A stretch of DNA of 64,000 nucleotides from Phaeosaccion multiseriatum (taxonomy: Eukaryota; Ochrophyta, other classes): the NCBI GenBank assembly GCA_965112735.1, contig OZ218950.1, positions 6,076,001-6,140,000 on the forward strand. Reading direction: 5' to 3'. Below are positions 33,532-45,951 of this stretch, one piece after another. A model generated the notes under the pieces. It was given only the letters and a program-made list of their open reading frames with translations, did not search any database and was not told where the DNA came from. The stretch's first letter is position 1. Each line of letters starts with the position of its first letter. Both the position numbers and the translations under genes were made by a program.

Positions 33532-34522
33532 TCACTTGGAGGCGGTCTTTCGAGCCCTATCGGTGTCCTTGTCCGCCTCTGGTGGGGCCTGCTTGGTCCT
33601 GCGTGAAGGCCGCACCACGGCTTCCGGCTTGGGGATGTCGAGGAGAGTCTTGACTCCCTTGACCATGACATAGCTGTGGTCGTAGTCCGGCGCCCAGTAG
33701 TTGTGTCCACCAGGGCCGTGAACTTGCACACCGCACAGCACGGCGTAGTCCTCCTTCTCGCTGTCCACGGTGTTCTGCAGGTAGCGCTCGATCTGCTTCA
33801 CAATGACGTCCTTGGCGAGCTTGGTGAGCTCCGCCAGGTCCTCGCCGCCCTTGCCCTTCTTGGCGTTGAGCGCCTCGATGAGCATGGCCGACAGAGCCGT
33901 CATCTCAAGGTCGGGGTCGCTGCAGAAGAAACGAGCGAATGGAGGGAAAGGGGGACAAGAGGGGGGAATGTGAGCAGGCATGAATCCCGTAGCCACTTGA
34001 CTCCTTGCCTCTCTCTCTGCCCCATCCACCGCGCCCCTCTCTCGCACTCACCTCGTCTCGAGCTTTGGCACGTCCAGTGGCGTCTTGCCCTCGCACTTGC
34101 TCAGCTGCCCGTGCAGCCCCGCCAGAGCGCCGCACGCCTTGGAGTGGGACTTCATGTGCTCCCTCTCGCAAGTCCCGAGCTCCCCCTTGGCCCCGATGCC
34201 GATGTGCGGGGCGAAGAAGTACACGTACTTGGGCCGGGAGCCCTCGGGCCCGGTGGTGGGAGCGTGCGCGTGCATAGCGCCGAAGGCCGTGTTGCCCGCG
34301 AAGCAGAGCCCGCCCAGGCCCCTCATGGAGAAGGGCTCCCCGAGCTCCTCCTTGACGAGCCTCACCAAAGTAGTGCAGATCTCGTCGCGGCAGACGCCCA
34401 CGCAAGGGATGCACGTGTTGTGTGCAAAGCCGTGCGTCCTGAGGGCTGCGGCGGCGAGTTTTACGAACTTGGCCTCCTGTATGGGTAACGAGACGGGGGA
34501 AGCAACAGAAGTCAGAAGTAGT

Positions 34523-34556
<34 letters not shown>

Positions 34557-34966
34557 GCGGCAAGCAGACGAACGGAGCGGGCAGTATTTTTTTTCGTCCC
34601 CCCCCCCTCTTTTCAAGGCCAGCTCGACCTACCTCAAACGCATGGCCGAAGTGCTCTGCAACCTGGTCGTGGAAGCCCGCCGGTGTGCGTTCAAAGCTGA
34701 AAGCCCTTTGCAAGAACTCCATCTGCCAATCCCCATCAGGCAGGAGCAGTAAAAAAGACGGGGTGGGGTGGAAGGGTGGGTAAGCAGGCGCGGGAGCAAA
34801 ACGGAGTATGAAGAGAGCAGGAAAGAAAAGGTAGAGGGTGGCACCAATAGGCCGCAAAGAGGGGCCACCGGCACCACCGCAGCGCTGTGTGCATCCTCAC
34901 CTTTTTCATCACATCCTTGCTCATCGTCCACGCCGTCGTCCTCTCCGTCGCCATTGCAGGTGCCAT
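33532..34966 (-). CDS. LCIB: LCIB/theta-type carbonic-anhydrase-like protein, copy F
   Basis: Read exons: 34966-34901, 34722-34633, 34476-34052, 33919-33532; 322 residues, type I 5' end, intron 3 of the D form. A synonymous change (TTT for TTC in SFERT) distinguishes exon 2. The protein otherwise matches copies A and B, with Cys81, His143 and Cys167 in place. The 3' flank carries a TGTATAAAAATGAG stretch shared with copies D, E and G. Confidence 0.85.
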
Positions 34967-35718
34967 TGTCTGTTTACAGCCGGTCTAGTAGCCAGAGCTT
35001 CGTTAGGGTGGAAAGGAAAGGGGGGAGGAGGGTGGCGAAGAAAAGCTAGTATGTTAAAGATGTTTGTGAGTGGAGAGTTGTGTGTAAAAGGGGGAGTGTG
35101 GAGGCGTTGTCAGGTGTGTAGGCGATGTCAGGTGGATTGAGGGGGGGAGAGGAATAAAATAAATAAACCCCCCGCCTTCCGGGCCCCGGGCCCTCCACGA
35201 GAGCAAGCAGCAACTTCCAATTTCCGTTTTTCCCGCGAAATGTCAGAGACTTCAACTGGAATGAAGGCGGTGGCTGTGTTTCACCCGCCTCGCTGACAGC
35301 GCATAGGAGGGCAAAAGGGACGGGCAGACAGCACTCCAGACGCGGGACAACACGCGCAGGACAAGACGGGCGTGGGGGCGGCATCAGCCAAGACTGCGGC
35401 GGTTCATGCCTTCGAGGAGTTCCGGCAGCAGCCCTCCTACACGTTCGGCCGGTATAGCAGGGATGAAGGGGAGAGTTCTTCCCTCCGAGCTGTTAACTTG
35501 ATATGATATAGTCTATTAGTCTAAAATGTTATCCCTTCTACTCGCTCTGCATGTATAAAAATGAGTCTCTTTCCCCCCTCCCTTCAACTGCTGTACAATC
35601 CTTACAAAAATGTCCTCGTCCGGCGGCGATTTGTCACCTCGGACTATTGTATGTAGCGCACTCTAAAACCCCATGCCCCTCTCCCCTCTTTGTATCAAAA
35701 CTCCCTCTCCCCTCCTCT

Positions 35719-36703
35719 TCACTTGGAGGCGGTCTTTCGAGCCCTGTCGGTGTCCTTGTCCGCCTCTGGGGGGGCCTGTTTGGTCCTACGTGAAGGCCGC
35801 ACCACGGCTTCCGGCTTGGGGATGTCGAGGAGAGTCTTGACTCCCTTGACCATGACATAGCTGTGGTCGTAGTCCGGCGCCCAGTAGTTGTGTCCACCAG
35901 GGCCGTGAACTTGCACACCGCACAGCACGGCGTAGTCCTCCTTCTCGCTGTCCACGGTGTTCTGCAGGTAGCGCTCGATCTGCTTCACAATGACGTCCTT
36001 GGCGAGCTTGGTGAGCTCCGCCAGGTCCTCGCCGCCCTTGCCCTTCTTGGCATTGAGCGCCTCGATGAGCATGGCCGACAGAGCCGTCATCTCAAGGTCG
36101 GGGTCGCTGCAGAAGAAACGAGCGAATGACAAGAGGGGGAATGTGAGCAGGCATGAATCCCGTAGTACAGCCCTCCACTTGACACCTTGCCTCTCTCTCT
36201 GCCCCGTCCACCGCGCCCCTCTCTCGCACTCACCTCGTCTCGAGCTTTGGCACGTCCAGTGGCGTCTTGCCCTCGCACTTGCTCAGCTGCCCGTGCAGCC
36301 CCGCCAGAGCGCCGCACGCCTTGGAGTGGGACTTCATGTGCTCCCTCTCGCAAGTCCCGAGCTCCCCCTTGGCCCCGATGCCGATGTGCGGGGCGAAGAA
36401 GTACACGTACTTGGGCCGGGAGCCCTCGGGCCCGGTGGTGGGAGCGTGCGCGTGCATAGCGCCGAAGGCCGTGTTGCCCGCGAAGCAGAGCCCGCCCAGG
36501 CCCCTCATGGAGAAGGGCTCCCCGAGCTCCTCCTTGACGAGCCTCACCAAAGTAGTGCAGATCTCGTCGCGGCAGACGCCCACGCAAGGGATGATGCACG
36601 TGTTGTGGGCAAAAGCCGTGCGTCCTGAGGGCTGCGGGCGGCCAGTTTTACGAACTTGGCCTCCTGTATGGGTAACGAGACGGGGGAAGCAACAAAAGTC
36701 AGT

Positions 36704-36740
<37 letters not shown>

Positions 36741-37181
36741 GCGGCGGCAAGCAGACGAACGGAGCGGGCAGTATCTTTTTTTCGTCCCCCCCCCCTCTTT
36801 TCAAGGCGAGCTCGACCCACCTCAAACGCATGGCCGAAGTGCTCCGCAACCTGGTCGTGGAAGCCCGCCGGTGTGCGTTCGAAGCTGAAAGCCCTTTGCA
36901 AGAACTCCATCTGCCAAATCCAATCAGGTAGGCGCAGTAAAAAAGACGCGGTGGGGTGGAAGGGTTGGTGAGCGGGCGCGGGAACAAAACGGCAGATGTA
37001 GGGAGCAGGAAAGGAAGGGTAGAAGGGGGACAAAAAGGCCGCAAGGGTAGCGGCGGATAGAGGGGCGACGGCCGGGCGGGCAGCACAGCAGCGCTGTGCG
37101 CATCCTCACCTTTTTCATCACATCCTTGCTTATCATCGTCGTCCACGCCGTCGTCCTCTCCGTCGCCATTGCAGGTGCCAT
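35719..37181 (-). pseudogene. LCIB: LCIB/theta-type carbonic-anhydrase-like gene, copy G, frameshifted
   Basis: Exon equivalents: 37181-37110, 36910-36821, 36663-36234, 36106-35719. Exon 3 is 430 bases long where every other copy has 425. Three insertions lie within 45 bases: a duplicated ATG near 36591-36596, an extra A near 36611-36614, and an extra G near 36636. The net +5 breaks the frame between EAKFVKLA and the CRDE motif, so the catalytic part would not be translated from this start. The rest of the copy is normal and type II (AWTTMISKD). It is the first unit in the direction of transcription, at the array edge. Clustered indels in a homopolymer-rich stretch could instead be assembly or sequencing errors. 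Confidence 0.7.
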
Positions 37182-37912
37182 TGTCTGTTTACAGCTGGTG
37201 TAGCAGTAGCCAGAGCTTCTTTAGGGTGGAAGGGAAGTGGTGGAGGAGAGTACGCAGAAAAGCTGGCGGCTCAAAGGTGGTTGTGAGTGAGGAGTGTGAG
37301 GAAAAGGGGAGGGTGGAGGCGATGTCAGGTGGAGAGTGGAGGCGGGAGAGAGGAACACAAAAAGTACTTCGAAGTCAATGAACCCCCCGCTCTCCACGAG
37401 AGCCAGCACAGCATCCAAGGCAGTGTCCAGTTTCAGCGCGCTGTGCGGCTTTTAACGCGCCGATTTTTACTGCAATGGAAAGGCATATGGAAGGCTCTCT
37501 GCACCCAGACCTCCCCTTCCCCCCCTCCGGATGTCGAGGATGCTGAGGCTTTTGTGACACTCATGTACGAGTCGACCTACCCGCCGACGAATGAAGATGG
37601 TGCGGTGCGTTTCACCCCCCCCCTTCCTGAATCCCTTCCTCGTCGCTGAGAGCGGACAAGAGTGCACAAGGGGCTCGGGGCTAACGAGGAGGGACGGGTA
37701 GACAGCACTGCAGACGCGGGACAGCAGGCGGTGGCAGCTGATGGTTGGCCGGCTGGCCGGTCGGCCGGTAGCAGGTCAAGGCGGCCTTGCCCCCCCAAGT
37801 GGCACGCCGACTGGCGCTGGTGGTAGCAGGTAGCACGTCAGGGGTCGAGCATCATGTAGGAAGAAGGATATCCTCCAGACAGGCATAGCACAGTATGCGT
37901 GTGTGGGAGGGG

Positions 37913-37981
<69 letters not shown>

Positions 37982-38669
37982 GTGTGTGTTGTGTTTGTGT
38001 GTGTATGTGTGTGTGCGTGCGTGTGTGTGTGCGTGTGTGTGCGTGTGTGTGTCTGCGTGCGTGTGCGTGGGGATAAATACTTGTAATATGTGGTGTATAA
38101 GAACGAAACTACCCGCCGTTCAAGAAAAATAGCCCGCCCGCAGGGCACCCTTTTTTATCTGGGTCCTTTTCCGGCACGCGATAAGAACGGCGCTAATAAG
38201 AGGGTGGGTCGGTCGGGTGGGTCGGTGGGTGTGCAAGTGAGTGTGTCATTGAGTGTGTCAGCGGCATCTGAACAGGGCAATGGCGACCCGGGAATGGGTG
38301 GGGTGGGTGCATGGGGAGGATGGCAGTGGACGAAGCCACGGTCCCTCACGACAGAACACTGAGAAGAAGCGAATAAAGGCCTTGCTTTCGCCTCGATGCT
38401 TCGTTTCTTTTCCTTTCTCTTCGTTGATTGAGAAGCACCACTTTCTTGCCGCTCTGTACATGGCTGTACAGCGCCGATCTGTAGCGTCGATGAACCGTCG
38501 CTGTCTTCTCCTTCTCCTCTTGTCTCGTCTTACTCTATTCTATGCCTGTAGAGAGAAGGGGCACCAAGCTCTATGGTAGAAAGCGAATGACATTATTTTA
38601 TCGCCTGATGAGGGTTTCTGTCTTGAGATGCACGGAAGGCTGACCGCTCCACAGGTCACGCCCTTTTAC
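37182..38669. other. upstream side of the LCIB array and GT microsatellite
   Basis: 37182-37725 is the upstream spacer of copy G (type II). 37727-37778 is the boundary sequence shared with 21745-21795. A GT/GTGC microsatellite occupies about 37917-38068. 38070-38669 holds the 3' flank of the AP-1 gamma gene with a partial GGATGGCAGTGGA motif near 38319. No gene is seen. Confidence 0.65.
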
Positions 38670-39028
38670 TCACATCCCTGGAGGGAAGTTGGACACCTGT
38701 GCCATTTCTGACACGGTCAGCCCCCCCGTCTCATAGGAGATCTTCAGCTTCAGCATGAGGGGCTTCTGGCCGTGCTGAGCGTTGGTCAGGTTCATGGCCT
38801 GAAGCAGTACAGAGGGAGAGGGAAGGGGGGTGTGGAGTGTTTCAGGGAGAGCAGAGCAGGGGTGTCGTGCGATGATGGGCAGGGACAAAGTGCACAAATT
38901 CCTTGTCCTCAGTCAGCAGAAGAACATGTGGGACGGAGATCTCCTCAAGTTGCTCTCGCGCCCCACCTCCTCCTTCGAGAACGTGCGTGCGAGAACGGCA
39001 TGCCTCCACTTGTTCTTCCTCTTCCTCC

Positions 39029-39069
<41 letters not shown>

Positions 39070-42000
39070 CTGCTCTACGCTGTCCTGACTGTTGGCGGGA
39101 ACAGAGGTGGCCGAGGCGGGCTGCATGGCCATGGTCAGGTACTTGGGCACAGCCACCTGAGGCGCGCAGTTGGTGATACATCAGAAGCAGCAGCAGCAGC
39201 AGTTGGCGATACAGCAGCAGCGGCCGGAGGGGAGGGGGCATCCACTCACTCACTCACTCACTCACTCACTCACTCAACCCCCTCCCTACCTCACTCACCC
39301 CCTCCATCCCTCCCTCCACTGCTCAATCAGGTCGAAATACCTCATCACCAACCAGACCCACCCCGACCCGAGGCAGTTCCCCTACTACAATCACCTCCTC
39401 ACCTGAAACACAAGGGAGGTAACGCTGGACCCTCCCGAGTTGCTAAAGATGCACCGTACACAGGTGAGAGCCGGATTGGTCTCTGGGTCGGGCTTGGAGG
39501 CCTCCATATCTACTCGGAAACCGTTTTTCTCAAACGCCGTAAAACGGGTAGGGGCAGAGGCAGGGGTAGCCATTCTGCTGTCGCTGCTGTTGCTGGAGGT
39601 GAGAGGGGGCGCCGCTGCTTGAGCAAAGGGGTCTTCAAGTACGGTCGCTACTACAGGCTGCTGTACCACCAACTCCGGTGCTCCTCCTCCCCCTCCTCCA
39701 CCTCCTCCTCCTCCTGCTGCTGCTGCTCCTATTGATGGTGTGGGCATGCCGGAAAAGATATCTGCGAGCATGTCGGGCGGTGATGGTGTCACACCACCGC
39801 CGCCGCTTGCCGGGGTGGAGAGCATGTCCGCTAACCCGCCCCCCCCTCCCCCTCCTCCTCCCCCTCCTAAGCTTCCCAAACCTCCTTCTAAGCCACCTGC
39901 TGCTGCTGCTGCTGGTGGTGCTGGTGGTTGGGTCCCCCCCCCCCCAAACAAGTCATCCAAGTCCAGCAGATCCGGTGCCGGCGCAGCCCCCCCCCCCATC
40001 TCGGTGTGTGCGTGTCCATTCTCCTGCCCTCCGTCCCCTTCTCCTCCTCCTCTCTCTCTCCTCTGTCTCCTCGGGCTCAGACTACTTGCCGCACTCCCAC
40101 CTCCCCCTCCTCCCCCGGTGCTACCAAGCCCGGCAATAAACCTCGCCCGCTTCGTTTTGAGCATCTCCTCATCCATCACTGGCATCTTGGAGAGAGCCTC
40201 CTTCCTCTGTGCCTCCCACTGGGGCAGCAACAGGTTGGCGTACTCGCACGATCGTTGTTGCAGCTCTAGTGACATGCTGTCTTGGAACGACTCCAGCAGC
40301 TCCGCCACGCGGGCTGTTTCACCAACTGCTGATGATGATGGTGACGCGGCGGCAGCAGCACTGACCTTGGCCAAGGCAGTCAGCGCGTAGCTCCTCATGG
40401 ACACTGTCGCCCCATGATGCCTCACAAGCACACTCTCAAGCAAGTCCACCACTTGGCTGGCCGGCACCGCTTCCTGGGCCGGTTGTACTTCACCAGACGA
40501 GTCGGTCGTCGACAGCTCCTTGCTATCATTGCCCAAACCGGCCGCAATGGACGCGTTGGGGCCTAGCGCTGCGGCAGGGAGCATGAGTAAGTCCGCGTAT
40601 TCCCCAATCGACCACATGGCAACATAGACCAGGCCCGCCTGAGTCGTTTTGGTCGAGAATGGGAGGCAGGAGAGGGAAGGGGAGGGGTGAGAGGAAGGGA
40701 GGGAGGTAGAAGGAAGGAGGTCTCTGAGGTGTGTGGCCAAGTCCGTCTTTAACAGCGAACGAACAAGTAATGCCACTCGACAAGAGCGCGAAGGGAAGAG
40801 AGTAGCAAGGGAAGAAGGGCACAGGGAGGACACAGGTGCGCCCACATCCACATCCACACGCACACGCGCACACTTACACACGCAGCACACACACACACAC
40901 ACACACAGGACGCACACATTCACGCACACACACCCACCCACCCACCTACCCGTTGACATACTACACCCACCCACCTTGGCGTTGACGAGGTCCGTGCTGA
41001 GCATGCGAAAGAGCTTATGCACTACCTGTGCGTGGTACTCCTCGCACTGACTAATGTAAATTATGGTGGCCGAAGCAATGCCGGCATCTGTGAAGTCCCC
41101 GGCGATGCTCAACATGGATAGGAGGGAGTCGATTCGCCATCTGTTGTCGGGTGAATAGCGCTCTACAGAGGCCATGATGTGGTCGCACAGATGGCTCTTG
41201 TGGTCAGGCACGGCCACTGCAAGGTAGTTGAGCAGCTCTCTGATGGAGCAGGGGGAGGGGGGAGGGAATGGGGGAGGGAATGGATGAGAGAGGGGGGGAC
41301 GGAGGGATGGACGGAGAGGGAGGGACGGAGGGAGTGGGGAGGGGCGGAGAAAGATAAACACGGAAAAGAGATGTAAGAGGGATCGAGGAAGAGAGAGAGG
41401 TGTAGGATTCCATAGATGCCCGCACTACACAATACGAGTGTCACTGAAGAAGGGGCTTAAGCACGGCGTGGGTGTGGGGGGAACCACACAGACATAATCA
41501 CACCACACATGTGCAGACACACACACGTAATGTTACGTACCTGGTGAGGGGCACGACATTGGTCTCGTCCATGAGCTGATAGATAAGCTCCAGGGCCCTC
41601 TGGCGGATGGACACGTCGGGGTCTTTGAGACACACCTTACGTTACAGAGAAAGTCAGAGTTGGCGTTAGGGTGGGGGTCAGAGTGAGGGTCAGAGTGAGG
41701 GTCAGGGTCAGGGTGAGAAGTCAGGGCGAGGATGAGAGTGAGGGGCCTTGAGACATACGCAGAGGGTCCTTGAGACAGAGGCATGTGCCGTGATGATGGT
41801 CTGGTAGGGAGGGTAAGGCCTAAGAAATGTAGTGAGACACAGCTGGCAGCCAGGGCAAGACCTAATGAACTGCAACTGTTGGGGAGACACAGCTGTCAGG
41901 CAGGATAAGAACTGCAACTACAAGTGAGACACAGCGTACCGTGACGATGGTCTGGCGGTGTCTTTGCACCGTGCTGCGGTCGTCGGACACAACGTTGTTC

Positions 42001-44107
42001 AGCACTTTGAGGGCCACCTGTAGGGGAGGGGAGGGGTTGGGCAGTTGGTGATACAGTTGGTGACAGGTGGAGGCTAAGATAGGCAGACAGCTTACGGGTA
42101 CCCATTCACTCACTCATTCGTTCAATCAATCATTCGCTCCCTTACTCTCTCCCTCCCTCCTCCCTCCCCTCCCTTCCTTCCTCCCTCCCTCCCCCTCTCT
42201 CCCCTCCCTCCCTCCCACTCACGTATCGAATGTTGTTGTCCCGATTGAGCAAGAACTTGCCGAGAATGTTGATAGCCACCACCCTTAGCCCCGCCTCCGC
42301 CTCAATGCTCATGATGGTCTGCACACACTCGTACAGGATGGCGTTGCCGGCGTTCCTCGCTGTCTCTGTGGTAGTCGCCACCTGTGAATGTGAATAAAGA
42401 GGACACAGGTAAAAAGTGGAAGGGGAGAGAGAGGGGGGATAAGAGTCACACACACACGCACCCATACGCACGCACCCACCCACAACTGACTCTGTGCCCA
42501 ATTCACTGACTTACTAACCTTGGCGAGCACGTCGTTCATCTGCTCGGAGGCGGCGTCGTTGCCGTGGCCGAGGTAGCGCAGCAGCTTCAGCACCTTCACC
42601 TGAGGGGGGGGGGGGGGGGGTTGGAGGGGTGGTGCCCGTTGGAGGCGTAAGGACAGGGCAGGGTAGAGTAGAGGTATATGGGGAGGGCAGGGTAGAGTAG
42701 AGGTGTATGGGTAGGGCAGGGTAGAGGTGTATGGGCAGGGCAGGGTAGAGGTGTATGGGCAGAGTAATTTGGGGCAGGGTAGAGGTATAGTATTGGCAGA
42801 GAGAGAGGAAAGGGGATGGGCAGGGGCAGGGAGGAGGTCTATGGGTAGGGCAGGGCTGGGTAGAGGTGTATGGGCACGGCAGGGTTGAGGTGTATGGGCA
42901 GGGCAGAGCAGAGGTGAATGGGCGAAGCATAGCAGGCAGAGGTGTATGGGCAGGGCATAGCAAGATAGAGGTGTATACTGGCAGGGTAAGGGAGAAAGGG
43001 GTTGGGTTGACATATTACCTGCAGGAAGGGGTTGGTGACTCCTGCCACATCGAGCTCGGCGTTGTAGCCCACGCTCAGAAGGCTCCTGATGGGGACGGCA
43101 GTGGATGGTGAGGGGGGGATGGCAGTGGATGGCATTACGACAGAGATGATCGGGGGCACCGGGGGCACGCAGGGAGTGTGTGGTAGCTGGGGGGGGGGGA
43201 TGGAAGAGAAGAGAAGAGGGAGAGAGAGGAGCAGAGAGAGAGAAGGAAGACAAGACAAAGAAAGCCATCCCTCCCACTGACTTAATATCAAGTCTTAACT
43301 CGCGCCACTTCCCTTCACTCTCACTGACTTCAAAAACTCGTCTCGTCTTCCTGACCCCACTTACCTCATGATGCGCACAAGCGAAGGCACCACTCTGTCG
43401 AAGAGCAGTACGTTGCTAGGACGGTCCATCTCCACCACGGAGATAATGAGCTGCACGCCAGTGAGCAGCACGGCTTGGTTCTCGTCCTTGAGGAGACTCA
43501 CGACTCGGTCAGTGAAGTCCTCGATGTGCTCGGGGATGGCACGGAGGATTCGGATGGCGCACAGAGCCGCCTGGTGGGGTGCGTGGGTAGGGGAGGGGGG
43601 TGGCGGGAGTGAGAGAGTGAGAGAGTGAGAGAGTGAGGGAGTGACTGAGTGAGTGAGTGCCATTGCCTGGCCGACTGACAGTGAGTGATTGAGTGAGTGT
43701 GGGATTTCTCTCTATCATTCTTCCTTCCTTCCCTCCTTCCTTCCTCCCTTCCTTTCCCCGTTTCTTCCCCTTCCTTCCCTCCTTCCTTCCTCCCTTCCTT
43801 TCCCCGTTTCTTCCCTACCTCTCTCCCTCCTTCCCTCCTTCCTCCCTTCTCTCTCCCTCCCATCCCTCCCTCCCTCCCTCCCTGGCTGACCTTCTTCCTG
43901 ATGTAGGGATGGTTACTCCTCAAGTGGCGGTCTACATCCATCATGAGATCTCTAGCAATGTCCGGCGTGGCGAGGTTGCCGGTGGCGGCAAGGGCGAGCC
44001 CAACAATGAAGGGGTTTTTATTGTTCAAGTCCACCTGGGGAGGAAGGGGGGGTGGGCAGTTTGAGTTTGAGGGGTGGGGGAGGCCATGTTGGTCCAATAG
44101 TCCAACA

Positions 44108-44144
<37 letters not shown>

Positions 44145-45114
44145 GAGGTTCAGCTTCAGTTTCAGTGTCTTGACCTCGATTGATCCACATCGACATCGTT
44201 ACGTTCCAGAGTGCACACGAATGAATGCTTCCCCTTCATCAGCAGTAGCTGGTGTGTGGCGAGGTTGGTGATACAGCAAGTAGTACAACAGTTGACGATA
44301 GCGTATTGCGTACAGAGATTGTACTCAAATCCTGTGCGTGTACCTTTAGGCTGTTGGTGGAGAGCATGAGCACCTCTGTGTTCTCCGTGAGGAGGAGCAT
44401 GAGGCCGAGATAGCCGATGCGCTTGTCCGTGAATACGGGGGAGGTAATGAGCTTGATGCATTCAATCTGACCAAAGTGAGACGGGTAGCCTTTGGAGTAA
44501 GGAGGTTGGAGAGAAAGGGAGGGAGGGGGTGAGAGAAACAAGAGAGAGTGTGTGAGAGAGAGAGGGAGAGAGAGTGACGGAGCCAGGGAGGGAGAGGGAG
44601 GGAGGGAGGGAGGGAGGAGCGAGTGCAACGATGAAGACGCGCTATGCATGCGGCTCACACGTCCTTGCCGTGCGGGTGTGTGCCCGCGTGAGTGAAATTT
44701 CCATCCTCTTGTCGCAGCCCTCTCTCTCTCTCTGTGCATGTGTTGTGCTTCCTCAACACAAAGTAGAGAGTCTTACCCCAGAAGCTTAACTCGCTCCCCC
44801 CCTTCCCTCGCCCTCAGACATCTTGAGGAGGGGAAGGGGCGAGGGGGGGAGAGGAGGAAGCACACCATCATTTGCCCTACCGCAGCGCAGTGCCAGCAGC
44901 AGCTTATTCAACATGGCACCTTCCACACCTTCCGCACCGTACCTAGCATGTGTATGAAGAGCAGCTTGGCCACGTTTCTGTTCCTGAAGGCTGTGTCGTC
45001 CTCCTTAAAGGCCGTCCTGATGAGGGCGCACTCCTGTGCCACGATGGCCCTCTCCTCCGCGGCTGTGCGACATGCCCGCACGGCCCGGATCAGCTCTCGT
45101 AGACGCTGGGACAT
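38670..45114 (-). CDS. AP1G1: AP-1 complex subunit gamma (gamma-adaptin)
   Basis: Thirteen exons: 45114-44943, 44489-44344, 44034-43891, 43570-43365, 43085-43019, 42599-42519, 42381-42223, 42017-41940, 41635-41541, 41239-40975, 40638-39403, 39156-39070, 38798-38670. They join in frame to 954 residues. Gamma-adaptin is a large subunit of the clathrin adaptor AP-1 at the trans-Golgi network and endosomes. The start [25 protein letters not shown] is the family signature, followed by [21 protein letters not shown], a trunk of alpha-solenoid repeats ([39 protein letters not shown]), a Gly/Pro-rich hinge (about 660-830) with a clathrin-box-like LLDLDD and a DPF, and the C-terminal ear (about 835-954, [11 protein letters not shown] to VSNFPPGM). 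The last exons read [14 protein letters not shown] and [21 protein letters not shown]. Length is slightly above the usual 820-880 because of the hinge. Introns are full of minisatellites. Confidence 0.95.
41640..41935. repeat. local repeats copying exon junctions inside an AP-1 gamma intron
   Basis: The intron between exons at 42017-41940 and 41635-41541 holds GTCAGAGTGAGG repeats (41645-41715), a copy of the exon end (GTGCCGTGATGATGGTCTGG, 41786-41805 region, against GTACCGTGACGATGGTCTGG at the real junction 41937-41956), degenerate copies of TTGAGACACACC, and two or three copies of GAGACACAGCTGTCAGGCAG. Confidence 0.7.
42605..43010. repeat. GGGCAGGGTAGAGGTGTATG minisatellite in an AP-1 gamma intron
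   Basis: The intron between exons 43085-43019 and 42599-42519 consists almost wholly of degenerate copies of a unit of about 20-30 bp with core GGGCAGGGTAGAGGTGTATG. It starts after a run of 18 G next to the acceptor. Confidence 0.9.
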
Positions 45115-45951
45115 GGGGCCAGTAGCGGTCTGTGCGATGGTCCTCTATATATCCTTGCCCTACGACTGAGGTTCTCTCTGGTGCTCTCTCCTCCCCTCTC
45201 TCCTGCTTGTGATTCCTTCGTCCGTCCCCTCTGCCAGCAGCAGCAGCGGCGCTCGGAACCTACACCAGAGCCACAAGCAGATCAGCAGATGCTTTTGCCC
45301 CCTTCCTACTTGTGTTGTTGAAATGATTGTCTCTCACCCGACAGGAGCACCCAAAGCACATCCACTGCCATCGGGTGCCTCCACGCTTTTGTTCCCTCAT
45401 AACTGCCTCACCTAACCCCTTCCTAACAACAGCACCGGAGAAGAAGAGGAAGCAATCGATAGAAGTAACCGGAGCCCCCACGGGGCACCTACTCGCCACC
45501 GACGCCGCGTGTGCGTGTTTGTTTCGGGATTCCTTCGGGTACTTATATTTCCCTCCTTGCCCTCAACATCAACCAACTCTACTTTTGCAGTCCCCGCGCT
45601 GCTTACTCGAAGGGTGGTACACAGAGGGAAGCGAGTGTGAGGGCCAAAGCGCCTCGGGAGCGAGGTAAGGAGGGTCCGATGGATATCACGCCTTCTGTGC
45701 AACTTCAACCGTGGTACTCCAAAGGGAAGCAAGGAACGCGAAGAGGGGAGCCGCCTGGCGTGACATGCATGTTCTTTCGTCGCATCTGCTCTGTTCCCCC
45801 CTTCCTGCTGGGTCATCCCTTTGGTGTCTCTTGCTAGACGCCTCATTCTCCTTCTGCTCTCTACTTCTCCCCCTCCTTCCTCCCGATTTCCTCCCCCTCT
45901 CCTCCCCATCTCCCCTTGCACTATACCACGGCACAAACCTCACGTTCCAGC
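45115..45951. promoter_or_regulatory. shared upstream region of AP-1 gamma and glutamate dehydrogenase
   Basis: The two genes are divergent, so this 837-bp stretch must hold both promoters. I see pyrimidine-rich DNA near 45850-45915 just upstream of the dehydrogenase start, and a CATCCACTGCCATC copy of a dispersed motif at about 45359-45372. No clear TATA box or gene is visible; open frames here are of mixed low complexity. Confidence 0.45.

Larger units (their letters stand above)
22300..37778 (-). repeat. tandem array of seven LCIB-like gene units
   Basis: Seven head-to-tail units of about 2.17-2.38 kb each carry one gene, all on the minus strand. Stop codons lie at 22300, 24473, 26646, 29026, 31247, 33532 and 35719, so unit spacings are 2173, 2173, 2380, 2221, 2285 and 2187 bp. 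Spacers, introns and exons are all nearly identical between units. Two spacer/intron-1 types occur in the order [10 protein letters not shown]. Confidence 0.95.

Noticed and set aside
22300-37778. LCIB array as a transposon-borne amplification
   Set aside because: I could not find inverted or direct terminal repeats bracketing single units; the units behave as plain tandem duplicates.
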